A stretch of 64,000 bases of DNA from Notospermus geniculatus. Taxonomy: Eukaryota; Nemertea; Pilidiophora; Heteronemertea; Lineidae. The notes under the pieces are model-generated. The model ran no database searches, was not told where the DNA came from, and saw only the letters and a program-made list of their open reading frames with translations. Shown piece by piece: positions 23,501 through 36,133 of this stretch. A program made the position numbers and the translations under genes. Position 1 is the first letter of the stretch. Each line of letters begins with the position of its first letter. Where the stretch lies: positions 153,812 to 217,811 of the forward strand of contig NMRB01000722.1 in NCBI GenBank assembly GCA_002633025.1. Reading direction: 5' to 3'.

Positions 23501-26500
23501 TTTCCAATGATTGGAATAATTATTGATGAGTGGTGAATGAAAGAACAGAGTTCTAGTAAAACTATTAAGTGAGCATCAAGCATGACTCGTCACAGCATGT
23601 GATTAGTGTTGGACAGTGAAGCCAGGTAAGGAAAAATACTGTTACCCAACATTTAAATTCAGGCCTTGTTAGATCAGGTTGAATTGATTAGCCCACACAC
23701 ATGGAAATCACATTCCCAGCCAACTAGTTTTTGTCTTTTGCGCTGAATTCACCATTGGGACAGGTGGATTTTACATTGCTTTCACACTGATGTGGTGTGA
23801 CTGGCACGTCTGAAAATGAGAGGAAGCGCCAAAGCTGGTAAGTCTAATTGTCTATAACCTGAGTTGTCACTCTACTTTATAATTTCATGGACAGGCAAAA
23901 ATGAGTCACACTTATCATCCCTCCTCAAATTGGGTTGGATGGGGGAGGGGTGTGCATAACGTACTTAACACAATAGAGCCACCTATTTTTTTGCATTTTC
24001 CATCTGTAAGTTTCACCACCCTGAAATGCCACTGCATTAGGCTGAATACAGAACAGTATAATGAGTAAAGGTGGTTTATGGTGGTATCAACATCTGGAAA
24101 CATGGCGGATTGTGGCGCTCCCAGCAGTAATTGGTGATTTTCATTTCTACATTAGAGGTGATGGGGATTTTTGTCAAAAAGTGGTCTTCTAGGCGGCTCA
24201 CCGCAGGGCGGTTTAGGGCAGCATGGGGTCTATTGGGTTAACACCCTTGTTAAACACAGATGGACCAGCAACGCTTGGAGACAATATGCACCTGCACATT
24301 GCTGATTAGAAATAATCTATCTACCTTTCCATTAAATACTTTCCAATGCATGACTGTCATGAGGTGATAACCAAGTTCACAGATCAATAAATGATGTTTA
24401 GGTAGAATTCCAATCACAACATCGACCACTGAGTGAAGAGACACATTTCATATTGATCACGCATATTCTAATATCATTATTTATGGGTTATAATTTCATG
24501 TTTTTTTGGGGAAGGTCGTGATCATGAAAATAAAGTTCTATGCAAAAAGTATAGGAAAATAAAAAGGTGCCAAACATAATGATTTAAAACATGCATTTGA
24601 TAATGGCTGATGAAGAGGGCAACTCGCTTTGATAGTGCGGGTTTTCTCCCGGCACTGTGAACCTTGTCCATTTGAGCCAATAATCTAAGTTGGTGCTCGG
24701 CTCAACTCAATATTTTGTCAGGAAAGTCTCTGGGCCGTATGCACCAATGAAGATTATCTTGAACTCATGTTGAGCCATAGCTTTTCAATTGTTCAGGTTT
24801 GCCAGGGCATGATGTGACAATGGAAAAGTTATGGCTCAACCTGAGTTCAAGATAATCTTCGTTGGTGCATACGGCACTCTATGGTGCGATTCTCGTGAAA
24901 AAGGTCAGGACCAACATTGGAGGACAGGCTCCAATGACTCATAATCAGCCATGCCAGCTGAAATTACCCTATGTCAGCAGAAATTACCCTCTGAAGTACA
25001 TGGTCAACATGAATCACAGCAAGAACACCATCATATTGCTGGATATTATTTATTGAAAGAACATCAGCAGTCGGTAATGAAAAGATTGACGGTAGGAGGG
25101 AGTGTGTCAGATTTCTTTGATTGGTTTCTATTGCCGTCAGCATCAACAAACAAAGCTAATGAAACGGTAAAAAGAAGTTATTCGGGTTCCATGTAGAGGG
25201 CTGTCATATTTTTATTTGAACTGGATGCTTGCTGCTGTAGGATGTCATGAGTGACATCGTCACAACTGCAAGAGTCATGGAGTAAGTATTGCAACAGCAA
25301 TACTTTGGATTATACCAAAAATTGATTATACTTGAATTTGTCAGTATCAGTGAAAATCTTCATGTATACATGTATGTACATGTCATTCAGGTGAGAATGC
25401 AGAGTAATATTCTTTCCACGATTGATACTCATTTCGAATTCAAGAAATACAGATCAGCGCACTTCTCACAGCATATAATGACAAATCTTCGCTATGGATC
25501 TAAGAACATAAATCATAATGGAACCATTTATCGTAGGGGCAGATGATTACCTTTTATGCGACACAAAACATGCTATTTAGGCTCTGATTAAACACCAAAT
25601 AAGACCGGCCAAATCGAACCTGTAAATGATATGGTTAGGACTGGCATTAACAATTCCTGTGACGGTTCACGGATTTCACTAATTGAGAAAAATCAATGAG
25701 GTGGACACGATGACGTGGGGCGTGAAAAATAAAACGGCTTTTCCATGCGGATGATTTCCTTATGAGAACTCGCTTGTAGCGATTGTGTGAAACAATGCTG
25801 TAGGTAACACACAGCTACATTTGTGCCATTCACAGTTGAGTTCTGTGTATATGACAAGTTATTCCACTGAACCCAACTGATTGCCTGGATGACTATCAGT
25901 TCATAACAACACTCTCAAGAATAAGGATTGGGAATTTCAGGGACCTATCTTCAGTTTTTCTCTTAATCAAATAATGGCAGTCATGAATGTCCGTCCTTTA
26001 GGTAAGCAGAGTCTCCACATATACTACTCAAAAAACGTTAAGGACCACTTCTTATTACTCATAATTCTCTTTCAGACGTTCCTTCAGAGCACATTATGCA
26101 ACAACTGAAACCCACCACATATTAATTCATCACAGTGTGTTTGAGGTCATTCAGGACAGTTATATCATACCAGTTTCAGCTGTAAAAACTGTCATATGAA
26201 AAAGTTGTGCAAAAATTAACAAGTGGTCCTTACCTTTTTTGAGTAGTGTGTTAAGATGTATCATGATATTTTCCTTGACAACAAATGAAATCGTCCATCC
26301 GTTTTTAGTGATGGTCACATTCATATCACTTTTTTTCACTTTCTTCATCAGTTTCAGAACACTATGCTGCCACACAGAGCTTTGCAGCAATGAGAACTTC
26401 ATACAAAACAAGGGCAAAACAAACATCAGGAGCTCTCTACTTAATGATTTATGAACTTTACCCATCACATATTTTCAGGATTCCTTGAGATGCTCACCAA

Positions 26501-29500
26501 CATGAAGATTAAGGAGGAGGAGGAGGGTGGCCAGAACTGGGCAAAATCCTCCTCCCCAAGTGGACAAGCTTCTCCTAAGCTACAGAAGCTACAGAAACAG
26601 TGCTCTCCAGTAAGTGAAGTTCAGATACATCCTCCCATAGGAGGGCTTTGGTCTTGCTCCTCTTCATGCACTCGCACACAAAAATGTGAGTGGATGAAGA
26701 GGAGCGAGGTAAAAACCCCTGCTGTGGGAGGATGGTTCAGATGTTGTATTTCTGTAAACAACTCATAGAAAGAATTCAAAACATGAGATGGTATGCAAAA
26801 CCTGTGGATTAAGTGATGTCAAGCTGGATTTGACGTTATATAAATATAACAGAAATCAGACTGCTGATGCTGCCAGTATTCATGTGACTCTTTTCTTTCT
26901 AGAATGAGCGCCATATCAAAATAGAAGTGAAGGGCATAAGCATGAATGGAGATGACAAGGTAGAGAACAATCTGCCAGACTCCAAGCATGAGGAGATCAT
27001 CAAATGGTCCAAGTCCATCCCACAGACAATTGACGTAGAAAAGAAAATGAAATCGTCACCTACTGGTGGTCACAATGTGAAACTGTTCTTTCTCTCAAGT
27101 GAAGGACAGTTATTTGATGGCGGGACATCAAACCTGGGTGCACAAGGTCTGAAGACATCGATGCCAGGGTCACGAAATTGTAAAAGTGCCAATCCTAGGT
27201 TGACAAGGGGACCAGCTAGTGCTTCAGTTACTCGGGGTGCATCTGCAAGGCCAGCATCGCAGAGACGGCCGCACTGGAGTTCAGATGCAAAAGCTCGAAC
27301 ACCAGGGATGGATTTTGGGAAATCTATTACTGATATGCATTATGTAACACATGATTTAGTGGACTCCTCACTGTATTATACCGGGGAGAGAAAAAATGCT
27401 GAAAAGCCCAGACAGATTGGAAAATTTAACAGGGCCCAGGCCAAGAATGCTTGGGAGAGAACACCCTCAGACACACCTGAAAAACAACTGAATGACAATG
27501 ACATTCAACACACCTTACAAAGTAATTCACCAAACCTGCTACGAAGCATGAGGCAGTCTCGTGGCTCAGGAGTGATACGTCCTTGGACGACCTCAACCAG
27601 GATAGGTGATCATGCTGAGTGTACGCGTTCCCTATCCAATGCCCTATTGAACGTGCTAACCATCGATGATTGTCAGTTACGACACATGTATCGTGAACGA
27701 AGACGACTAAGCAGTCCTCGTGCGAGAGGGCGAATGGGTACTTCTCATTCAAGGATTGGTAATGGCAGTCGGCCTCAGAGCTCAAGAACTGAGAGTGGTA
27801 TATATGATCTCCGATCTGTTTCCAGCGCTACTTCTGAACACCGCAGGAATGGAAATATTTGCTCAGTTGAGGAAGAGTTAGCTGATCATCTATTGGGTAA
27901 TTCAAAAGATGATCTTAACCTTCCTCCCGAGTTGTTACTTTTGTTAGAAGAGCATGTGGAATATCCAAGTGATGCAGTGCGGAAAGGGTTTGAGGTTTTG
28001 CTCAACAAAGACGTCATGAACAACACCAGTAGGAAAGGGCTTTATAAACATGAAAAGTCGTGTAAACCATTGGTAGACTCAGGTAAAGGTGGGACAGCTT
28101 TGTTCAAACGCATGAAAGCCATGCTGAGATATCAAATGTTAGTGGATCAATCCTTGCCATCTCGGCTACGTATGAATAAAGCCCTACAGATGCATCTAGG
28201 AGAAAGATATCCGGAATCCTTCCAGGAAAGTGACATGGGCAGGTTAGAGAACTCAACAGAAGTAACAGATGCTCTGGACGGCTTTTGAGCCTGCTAAATC
28301 TGTATCCAGGGATCGACCACGACGAAGCTGTGCCAAATTTCCACCAATAGTACTTTGTAGTGTTACAGAACTATATGCGAGGAAATGACCATTATACATT
28401 GTATATTTATTGAAACTGACACAATCTGTGTGGGTACGCTGCCGGTAGCTTCTGAATTAGATAAACGCAACCCACATTTGATGCTTCACTAACACCAAGT
28501 ACAGCTGCTGAAGTTGTAAAATTGTGAATGAAATGAAAACAAAAAGTCGGTCTTTGATAGTTTTTTTTAAATTTCAGTATTTCTTGCTTGCTTACAGACT
28601 GCCTTGAAAGTGTGTGATGTGTGCAGTCAAAACACCACACATTGCAGGCTTTGTGAAGATTGGATTGTTTCATATTCCTTCACCGAAAGCTGACATAAGC
28701 CTGTTCTTACCTGTCCAAAGATTTCTCGAAAAGATATTGAAGCCTCAATCTTGTACTGGCAGTTTGGATCGAGATATAGATGAAGCTGGGCCAAGGTAGG
28801 ATAACCTTGAGGCATCCCTGATTGGAACTTCATTGTCAAGTGAGAGGGCTCGGAGGCGCTGGAAAATAGTTGAGAAGGCACATGAGCATATTGTAACGCT
28901 GTCTAGTGTCATTTATTTCTTGCCTGTTGGCGACGATTTATGATTTTGATGGCCGCCACTATCTGAGAAATTTTCCACAGAAACCAAGATGAATAGTAAA
29001 GAATCTCACCTTATATTAGCACTTGTGTCCTCATTAGCCCATGGTACATGCAAAGTCATTGTACCGGTGCGATACTTGCCTGAAAATAAAGTTTCCTGGT
29101 AAAAAAGCAGACGAGTACTGAGCAACTTGACAGAGTGTAAACTGCTTATTTGCAAGCAAGCACTCTATCGCACACTCATCCAAATGGTTGGAGTGTGGTG
29201 TCTTTCAGCACACTGCTGCTGATCTAGGGGACAGATGGCTCTCTTACCTTCACATTTCAATGGAGTCACATGGACCTTATAAGCCTGCCGAACAGATTCA
29301 AGCCATGGTACGGAGAGATTGTAGAACACGGCGCCTGGCTCAGTTTGACCTATGATTGTGTTCCTCTCCAAAGTAGTTCGAGGGAAATCGCCAAAAAATG
29401 CAGGGACAGTGAGGTTGAAATGTCGCTGGGGTTCATCATAAGTCTCCACCATCAGCTCAACCTACAGTGAGAGATGAACACAAATGAACCAGAAGTAGAC

Positions 29501-32500
29501 ACATTTATACAGCAAATCATCATCATCATCACCATCACTTGTTTCGGCTTTGATAGCCCGATTGGACTGTAAGCCACTGCTTTTTTAATATCATTGTGAA
29601 TGAAGAGAGTAAAGGGCATGGTAATGAACACACATACATGTACATGTATAGAGCAAAATACATAAGAACATTGTGAGTAAAAAGCATCATAATGAATGTA
29701 CATTTATACAGCAGAATAACAACATTTTGAATGTAGAGAGTAGAAGGCATGATGACGAATATGCATTTATACAGCAAACAAACAACATTGTGAGTATAGG
29801 GAGCAAAATGGTTGGTAATGAATCAACATGCAGCAAAATAACATTTTGAATGAGAAGAGTAAAAGGCATGGTGATGGACATGCATTTTTCACAGCAATAG
29901 GCCTATCTCAAGAAAGTGAATAAAAGAGAGGAACAAATGGGAATGAATATACATGTACATTTATTCTGCTAAAATAACCACATTGGGAAAGCAAAGGCAA
30001 GGAAGTGAATACACATTCTGACAGCAAGATATAAAGTAGAGAATGAAGAAAGTTACAGTTTGTATCTGAATAGTGATACAGCCAACATGGTCTCACCTCA
30101 GTCTGCTTGTTCAGCATGAAAACAACATGTGTGAGATCTTTAAGCTGTTCTGGTGACAGGTGGATGGCCTTTCTTCCAAATTCCCGAGGGGAGATCACGT
30201 GTCCTAACTGGGAAAAATTTATCACAGACGAACTGGAAAGGAAACATGAATCACTTACATGACTTAGACTGCATCGATGATGAAGACAAGTTATTCTGTT
30301 GAAGGAGTGTTCAGTTCTCCACCACTATTAGGTCAGACTATGGCAAAGCATGATGAAAGTCAAAACCCTACAAATGACATTGCAGAATGATTTTTATGGA
30401 TATTGCCATTAATGCTGAATTCTCCTGTCTCTGAACTACCTAATTTGAACCCACCATTTGCTTCCATCGACTGCTTTGCATCCACCGACCCAGTCGTCAG
30501 TCTCCTGAAGAAAGGAAGATTTCAGATAATTCAAACTGCATGATTAGACCTGATGAAGACACCGTAAGCAAAAATAGTTGATCTGGAAGATGGTGCCGCC
30601 ATGATTCAACTGTGAACTTCCCCAAGGAACAGTTTCAAGGAGGAAACTTCAGGTTTGATGGAATGCCCTCCATTCTACCTTCAAGAACTGGGATGGGACA
30701 TTATATGCACAGATAAAAGTGAGGTTTTGAATACTCACAGCATCAGTAACAGCAGCCAAATACTTCCCAGCAGCTACTGGAACAGCAATGTAGGTCGTCG
30801 TAGGAATCTGAAGAGTAGACAAAGAAGTATCACAGACTTGACTTATATGATTACTGGTATTAAACCCTTTTACTGCTGCCAGGGTATAATTTAGACTGAT
30901 AATAGATGTAACTAAACCATGACCACTTGCAGCACTGCCCAGTCGGGATAAAAAGTCAAGTAGTTTCCTCATTGGATTATTTTGATTCAGTTCAGATTGT
31001 TTGAAAAATCCAACGAACCCTTTTCTGTAAAACCCAAGAACTCTCTGATCTTTCCTCCCAGTTCACTTGTTCTTTCAGTTTCAGTGTCTCCTCAAAGTGT
31101 CTTTTGAACTTCTTGGTACCAGGATGCCGGACAAAATGATGCTGGAAAACACTCATTTTCAGCTCGGGGTCCTCCGATATCTGGAAGTGAATAATTCGTC
31201 TGATTATCAGTACTATGCCTGGGTGTGTGGCATCCTACCCTTTTTAGGTTTTCCCCATTTCATCTGTTTTTTTTCATCAGAATTTATTAGAATACATTTT
31301 GAAAATTTAAAGCGATGTACGCGGGCTCTGCAGTAACTGCACATCGATAGTTACTCTATTTCCCGCACGGTGGCAGCACTATATTTTATGAATGAAATTC
31401 CAAGCGAGCCATCTCATTATAATACTACGGAATTTACTATGACCAATCAGTAGCGAGGAGGGTGACCATGGTGACATGATTGACAGTGTCACTCAGTGAG
31501 TGATGCCGACGGAGACGAGTCGGAGTCATCCGCAAAACATGCAAAGGGTGCTGTTGGCCGGGGTTGAAAGACGTTCAGGAGGTACACTGCCAAGTCCTCA
31601 TCAGTGCGACAACAACTTTCTGTCTTCACACGCCGCCATCTGACTAAACTTGCAGCAGTGAGGCGAATTCTCTGGTCAGTCATCCTCACACTTCGGATTT
31701 TTCCGCGCCATGTTTGTTGTCAGTCTGTCGATCTCGTTCTCGGAAATACCCCGTGAGATTTTGAAATTATTCCGGCAGTAAACACTAATGTCACCCAAAT
31801 TCATTGAAATAATATTAATAAAAGATTTTTCATGAACGTTTTATTGTATAAAACGTCGACGATACCGTAATTTGATGGTTCAAAGGTGCTAGAAATCACA
31901 CGAGATCAGTTTCAAGAATCCCGCTAGATATGAATGAAATTGGGGAGCTATCGCGGGTCGCGATAGTTGAACGAGATTTCATTTTCAACCCTCGCGAGTA
32001 CATCGCTTTAAATGATAAGAGGGAATGGCAGATGTTACCTGCTGTGTAGCTGGATCAACTATATCCATGATGGCCCTCACTGATGCCAGCACAAATTGCT
32101 TGCACCTGAAAGAGAAATTGAACATTGCCCATACCACAGCTTCTTCCTGAACTTGGCATGAGTTATTGTTTTTAGCTAAAAGAGAAGTTTCTTACATCAG
32201 ATGTGCAACCTTATTCAATATAAACTTACCAGACAATACATTTATGATCGGTAGCAACCCAAGCCTTCGGTACAGACATCGTCTGGAAATGTAAAGTATA
32301 GTTGAGATGGGATCACCCAGCCATGAAAATTTGTGTTCAAGACAACTGGAGCAAGGATTGCAAGAAAACTCATCATGCCGCAATTAACTAAATTTGCTCA
32401 GAATATCTTGGGCTAGACATATGAAGATGATGCAAAGTAGTATAGGCTGACTTAAGGTCATGAACAACAGACGTGTCGTGGAATGTCTCAATACAGGCAA

Positions 32501-35500
32501 CTCTCAGCTCTGCCAGGAGAGCTCTCTGTAAGGACACCAAAGGTAGGTCCTGAAGTAGAGATTTCATTTCACTAAGTTCTAAGGACACAACTCAATGCAG
32601 ATCACTTACATTAGAACTGATACCTCTGGTACCAACAACCACCTGAAAATTGACATGTGTATGTTTAACAAATGGAATGGAATATGGTTTGTATATAATG
32701 GTGAACAGGGCCTACATGTAGTATGGCACTGCATATGCCAAACGCGACTAATCTATCTTCGGCACAATGGACTTAATCAAAGCTACATTTTGTAAAATGA
32801 GAGATGTGAAGCTATCTGATGAAGTCTAATAAGAATAGGGTAAAGCATCCTTGAACTTACATTATCGACTGCAGTGAGACCACTCCTGACTAGCAAATCC
32901 CTGTACCCACCACCAGTTGAAGCAACAGTAACATGGCTAACGGTGGTGTTAGCATGGTCCTGCCAGAAGCTATTCACTTTATCATAGAATGATACCATCT
33001 CGTAATCAGCAGGCACAACTGGAAGATATACAACAGTGGTAGGTTGTAAGATTCAGTGAAGACAAACCTAAGGTAGGAATGAGCAGCAAACAAGAGGAAC
33101 TACATGTACACCAAAATGTGACTCCTCAGTAACTGATCAGGTTTTCTGACCCCATCTGAACATTACTGCCATCTCGTCAAATGTTTTATCAACTGTTCAT
33201 TCCATGCTTTTCAATGGCAGTGTCAGAAAGGGTGGTAGAGCTAGGGACAAGTAAATTGAACATTCATACCTGCAGCTTGATGAGGAGTAGCCTGAGTGAT
33301 GATGGTATGAACTGTGGTTGGGTTGAAGCCTTTTAGAGTGAATAATCCTCTAGCCACAATACCACCCTGAAAACAACATTGAAGTTAGAAGATACAAACA
33401 GTATAAAACAACAAAGATAATCTGTTAAGCAATTATGAAATGAGCAAGTCCACAGCAACATTCATTCAGCTTTAGATGAAAAATCAAGTGTTGGCTTATT
33501 CTATCAACAAAGTCATATTTCCAGGGTATTTGCCAAAATGTACCGGAAGATCCGAAAAATCTGGGCCATGGTTTTTTATCAGTGGCCCAGATCTTCACAT
33601 TCCAATCCATCCATATATTATCCTGATCATCCTATTGGAACATTTACTCCAGATCCCATATCAGTGTCACGTGTACATACCATGGAATGACCAACTAGAA
33701 GAACAGATTTTGGTGGGTTCTTGGCTTTCTTGTAAAGATTGAGAATCTTGCGAATGCTGTGAAGCACAAAATCTGAAAATGAAAGCAACATTACCATTAG
33801 GATGTATCCCCGCTCTGCACTTACATGTATGTTAGGTCAGTTGTTGAAATATGAAATAACCAGAAGTGTTCTTGATATCAGACACTAACCTGTTTCTTTC
33901 TTGAGCAAACTTCCACTTATTCCAGAGAGTTCCTGTGAAGGATAAATGACAAAGTTTTAGCCAGGCAGAAATGTCTTCCAGTACCGCTAACTGACATATA
34001 CTGTGCTGTTTGACTTTGATTTACTCGTACAATGTAATACAGTAATAGAGCTGTAGTCTATTACCGGTACTCTCCTCAACTTCAGGGTTTACAGCGATTT
34101 GTGAGAAGATGGAATATCATACCTCGTCAAAGTCAACACTAAAATAGTTGAAATGGAATGTTGCCATTGTATCACGACTCCTCCACAGTGAGACAGAGCC
34201 AAGGGAGCGAACTGAAAGAGAAGGTTTCAATCAATGCAAAATTTCTTGGTGAGACACTGTTTTGGATGGATCGATCCTTCATCCAAACCACAAGAGCTTA
34301 CACAGGCACCAGTGGTTTTCTCACAGCTACCATGTTTTTGGTGTCTTCGTAACTTTTTTGGCAGACTGGCATATTATCACATCTTGTATATTCAGCATGA
34401 GATGATAATACTCACCCTGTTTATAGCTTCCTGCATTTCCAGGAATGAAAAGAACTGGAATACCATGAAGATCAAATGTGCTGGAAATCCAAAATGACAG
34501 TGTACTGTTATCCTGACCTACTTTTTTATTTCATCCAAATTATTTCATGGTAGAATACAAACAGAAGTGATGAAAAGAAAATTGGGATTCTATCAAGGGG
34601 AAGAATCATCACCAAGATGTGTATTTTTTTACTGCAAGATAACCACATTCCTTACCCCTTATTACCAGAATAGTCCCTGAAAGAAACAAGAAATTTAAGT
34701 CAGTTAGAGGTGCTATTTTCTGTGAGTGTAAATTGATAGGCCTAATAGGTAACTGAAATGCATTGCCAGTGCTGAAACTTGGAAAAAACAAAGTACATGT
34801 AACAGAATTCCGTTAATTCATGTGCAGTGCAGTCAGTGACATATCACTAATAGTAATATGCCAGTCTCTTTCATAATCCTTTCCATTGCAAAGGTCAGAA
34901 TTTGCATCAATTTGATTTTGCTAATGATTGATGAAAATATGAAATTGACTGGCAGAACTGATGAATCAATTACCCCGGTACTTAAACATGATTGGTGACT
35001 CATGTAATTGGTGAGTTACAAAACGGTGTTACAAAACCTACTCTCAATCTCATTCTTATGACATGCATAAGACTGAGAGACTGTCAAACGTTTTTAGATC
35101 ATATTGTAAGCCTGAATGAATATGAAACCATGAATGTCTGTGAAGACCTATATTTAATCTGACACAACTAATACATGTATCTAATGAGGTAAAAGACATT
35201 AGCTCTTTTGCCAACAAAATGCAGGATTTCTAAAATCACCAGACTTAATGTAACTTTTGTCTAGGCCTATTGAACTCATTTGCAACAAGATACATGTATT
35301 CAACGGTACTTCCTGAATTGCCACAATACCAGAGTTTCCGCCAGAAAAAATATTTAGGGGGGGGGGGCACAATCCGGGTGCCTCCAGCCGAAGTGGGGGT
35401 CTGGGGGCCCTCCCCAGAAAAATTTTTTCCCCAGAAGGCTGGAGATGCATTTTCCAAGCATTTCAGAGCTTAAAATTTCCTGTGTAGAGATCTTTGTTCA

Positions 35501-35730
35501 ACTGTTGTATCTCTTGAATGAAAATAAGGGCAATTTTAAAAAGACACTGCTCTGCAATTTAAGGGGGGGGGCATGCCCCCATCAGATCATGAAAGGGGGG
35601 GGCTTCTGCCCCCCCCTCTGGCGGAATCCCTGAATACGTTTTGCCAGTAGTTGACTCACCCTGCTTCATCATAGTAGTAAAGTCCATAGTTGGGAAACTC
35701 TTCAGCAACTTTTTTACTCAGTTTCACCCT
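17526..35730 (-). CDS. PGAP1: GPI inositol-deacylase, 5' partial
   Basis: 25 exons on the minus strand: 35730-35660, 34676-34656, 34480-34416, 34211-34123, 33932-33890, 33772-33681, 33366-33270, 33018-32861, 32642-32610, 32282-32230, 32105-32039, 31180-31019, 30807-30739, 30504-30455, 30232-30097, 29461-29248, 29079-29010, 28858-28711, 19928-19835, 19608-19515, 19305-19099, 18775-18676, 18533-18397, 18084-17983, 17739-17526. They keep frame for 861 residues (human about 922); the first N-terminal exon is missing. Diagnostic parts are GIPVLFIPGNAGSYKQ, the lipase nucleophile motif VGHSMGG (split by an intron after the Met), ITQATPHQA, VASTGGGYRD, and multiple C-terminal membrane segments. The enzyme removes the inositol acyl chain from GPI-anchored proteins in the ER. 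The donor at 31019 is the least certain. Two microexons (21 and 33 nt) are notable. Confidence 0.96.
18104..18222. mobile_element. MITE with 5-bp target duplication AGTAT
   Basis: It begins CAGGCATGGATC and ends GGATTCTCCCTG, with AGTAT on both sides. It contains a G-run with one N (about 18117-18135) and the purine-rich GAAAAGAGGGGGCGC word shared with the 21093 element. It lies in a PGAP1 intron next to exon 17983-18084. Confidence 0.75.
20440..20720. repeat. Degenerate short tandem repeat
   Basis: AGGACACCTCTCTATTAAGG-type words recur several times (also CAGGACACCTGTCAATTCAG). It is probably transposon debris within the large PGAP1 intron. No coding exon is seen. Confidence 0.4.
21093..21603. 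mobile_element. 511-bp MITE with 5-bp target duplication TTTCA
   Basis: The left end is CAGGGGCGGATCCAGGATTT and the right end TTGGATCCGCGCCTG, with TTTCA immediately outside both. It has no transposase. The 176-bp element at 55384 has the same ends, so they are one family. It is intronic in PGAP1. Confidence 0.85.
22684..23378. mobile_element. Second foldback element, CGTCCCGGGTTCTATG repeats
   Basis: The left arm (22684 to about 22910) is a 16-bp minisatellite (CGTCCCGGGTTCTATG and variants) followed by CAGTTATGATTAGCC...ATTTTATTC...GTGGAGTCGAC. The right arm (about 23167-23378) is its reverse complement, ending in GGGACACATAGAACCC units. The central 250 bp is AT-rich. The apparent ORF with repeated CPGFYVS-like words is only translation of the minisatellite. 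It differs in sequence from the 5308 element but has the same architecture. Confidence 0.85.
23816..28288 (+). CDS. Unrecognised gene nested antisense in a PGAP1 intron
   Basis: A long exon at 26903-28288 (461 codons plus stop) and an upstream exon at 26479-26609 splice in phase. A 22-nt exon at 23816-23837 beginning with ATG (MRGSAKA) also fits in phase and could be the start, giving 512 residues; that link is inference. The second exon has an acidic run (KEEEEGG). The large exon is Ser/Arg/Pro-rich and low complexity to about residue 350 (ASARPASQRR, RERRRLSSPRARGR, SRPQSSRTESG). It then has a probably helical C-terminus (LNLPPELLLLLEEHVEYPSD, LRYQMLVDQSLPSRLRMN). No family is recognised. 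The whole gene lies inside the PGAP1 intron between exons at 28711 and 19928, on the opposite strand. Confidence 0.7.
24734..24875. repeat. Hairpin with 53-bp arms
   Basis: GCCGTATGCACCAATGAAGA at the left is the inverted match of the right end, with about three mismatches over 53 bp and a loop of about 36 bp. It is probably a non-autonomous DNA element in the PGAP1 intron, upstream of the nested gene's larger exons. Confidence 0.85.
26024..26249. mobile_element. MITE with about 26-bp terminal inverted repeats
   Basis: CTACTCAAAAAACGTTAAGG (left) and the inverted right end CTACTCAAAAAAGGTAAGGA differ at two positions and both continue ACCACTT. The element is about 226 bp and non-coding. TA precedes the left end, as expected for Tc1/mariner-type insertion, but the right flank is TG. 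Confidence 0.75.
26629..26733. mobile_element. Palindromic MITE, copy 1
   Basis: It begins ATCCTCCCATAGGAGGGCTT and ends CTGCTGTGGGAGGATGG, with inverted arms of GCTCCTCTTCATGCACTC type. The element at 44563-44668 is the same family in the opposite orientation. This copy lies about 20 bp after the donor of exon 26479-26609. Confidence 0.8.
29500..30040. repeat. Degenerate minisatellite, unit about 65-80 bp
   Basis: ACATTTATACAGCA...ACATTTTGAATG...GAGTAAAAGGCATGGTGATG recurs six or more times with drift, between PGAP1 exons 29248-29461 and 30097-30232. Many of its units are open in one minus frame by chance. Confidence 0.75.
31311..32007. mobile_element. TTAA-flanked 697-bp element with a short ORF
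   Basis: TTAA (31307-31310) precedes AGCGATGTAC and GTACATCGCT is followed by TTAA (32008-32011). This is a perfect 10-bp inverted repeat with TTAA target sites, as in piggyBac-type insertions. A 66-codon minus ORF (31689-31489, TDQRIRLTAASLVRWRRVKT) has no recognised domain. It lies in the PGAP1 intron between exons 31019-31180 and 32039-32105. Confidence 0.75.
35330..35632. mobile_element. 303-bp MITE with 5-bp target duplication AATAC
   Basis: Ends are CAGAGTTTCCGCCAGA and TCTGGCGGAATCCCTG, with AATAC on both flanks. The interior is rich in G and C runs (GGGGGGGGGGCAC, GCCCCCCCC). It lies between PGAP1 exons 34656-34676 and 35660-35730. Confidence 0.85.
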
Positions 35731-36133
35731 CTGAAAATATATGATCATTGCCGCCTAGTACAATGAATGCAGCAAATAGGTGTGGCCTATTGGTCAGGGC
35801 TTGGTTCACTGACGAGGGACAACACAAAAAATGGGCTTTCCTTGTTTGGTGAAAGAACTGAAATGTTCATGTTACATACAGATAGGCCTAGGCCTGCCTG
35901 CCTACATAGTAACAATCATAGTACGACTTACGGTAGATGCCTGAACTGAATGAAAATTTGCTAGGCCTAGCGTGTAGCCGTAAGCTGGTAGGGCCTACGG
36001 TAGCCAGTCAAAACGTCCCAATGCCAGAACGTCCCAGCAACTTCAGTCAAAACGTCCCAATACAAAAACATCCCATGTTTTAATTTGAAAGTTAATGAAT
36101 GGTAGAAATGTCTGTGTGATGAGTTATTTAGGC

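Noticed and set aside
26239-26468. ORFs near the MITE before the nested gene
   Set aside because: They lie in MITE and AT-rich sequence; the supported exon begins at 26479.
29452-29881. Hydrophobic minus-strand ORFs resembling membrane proteins
   Set aside because: Chance frames in the intronic minisatellite between PGAP1 exons.
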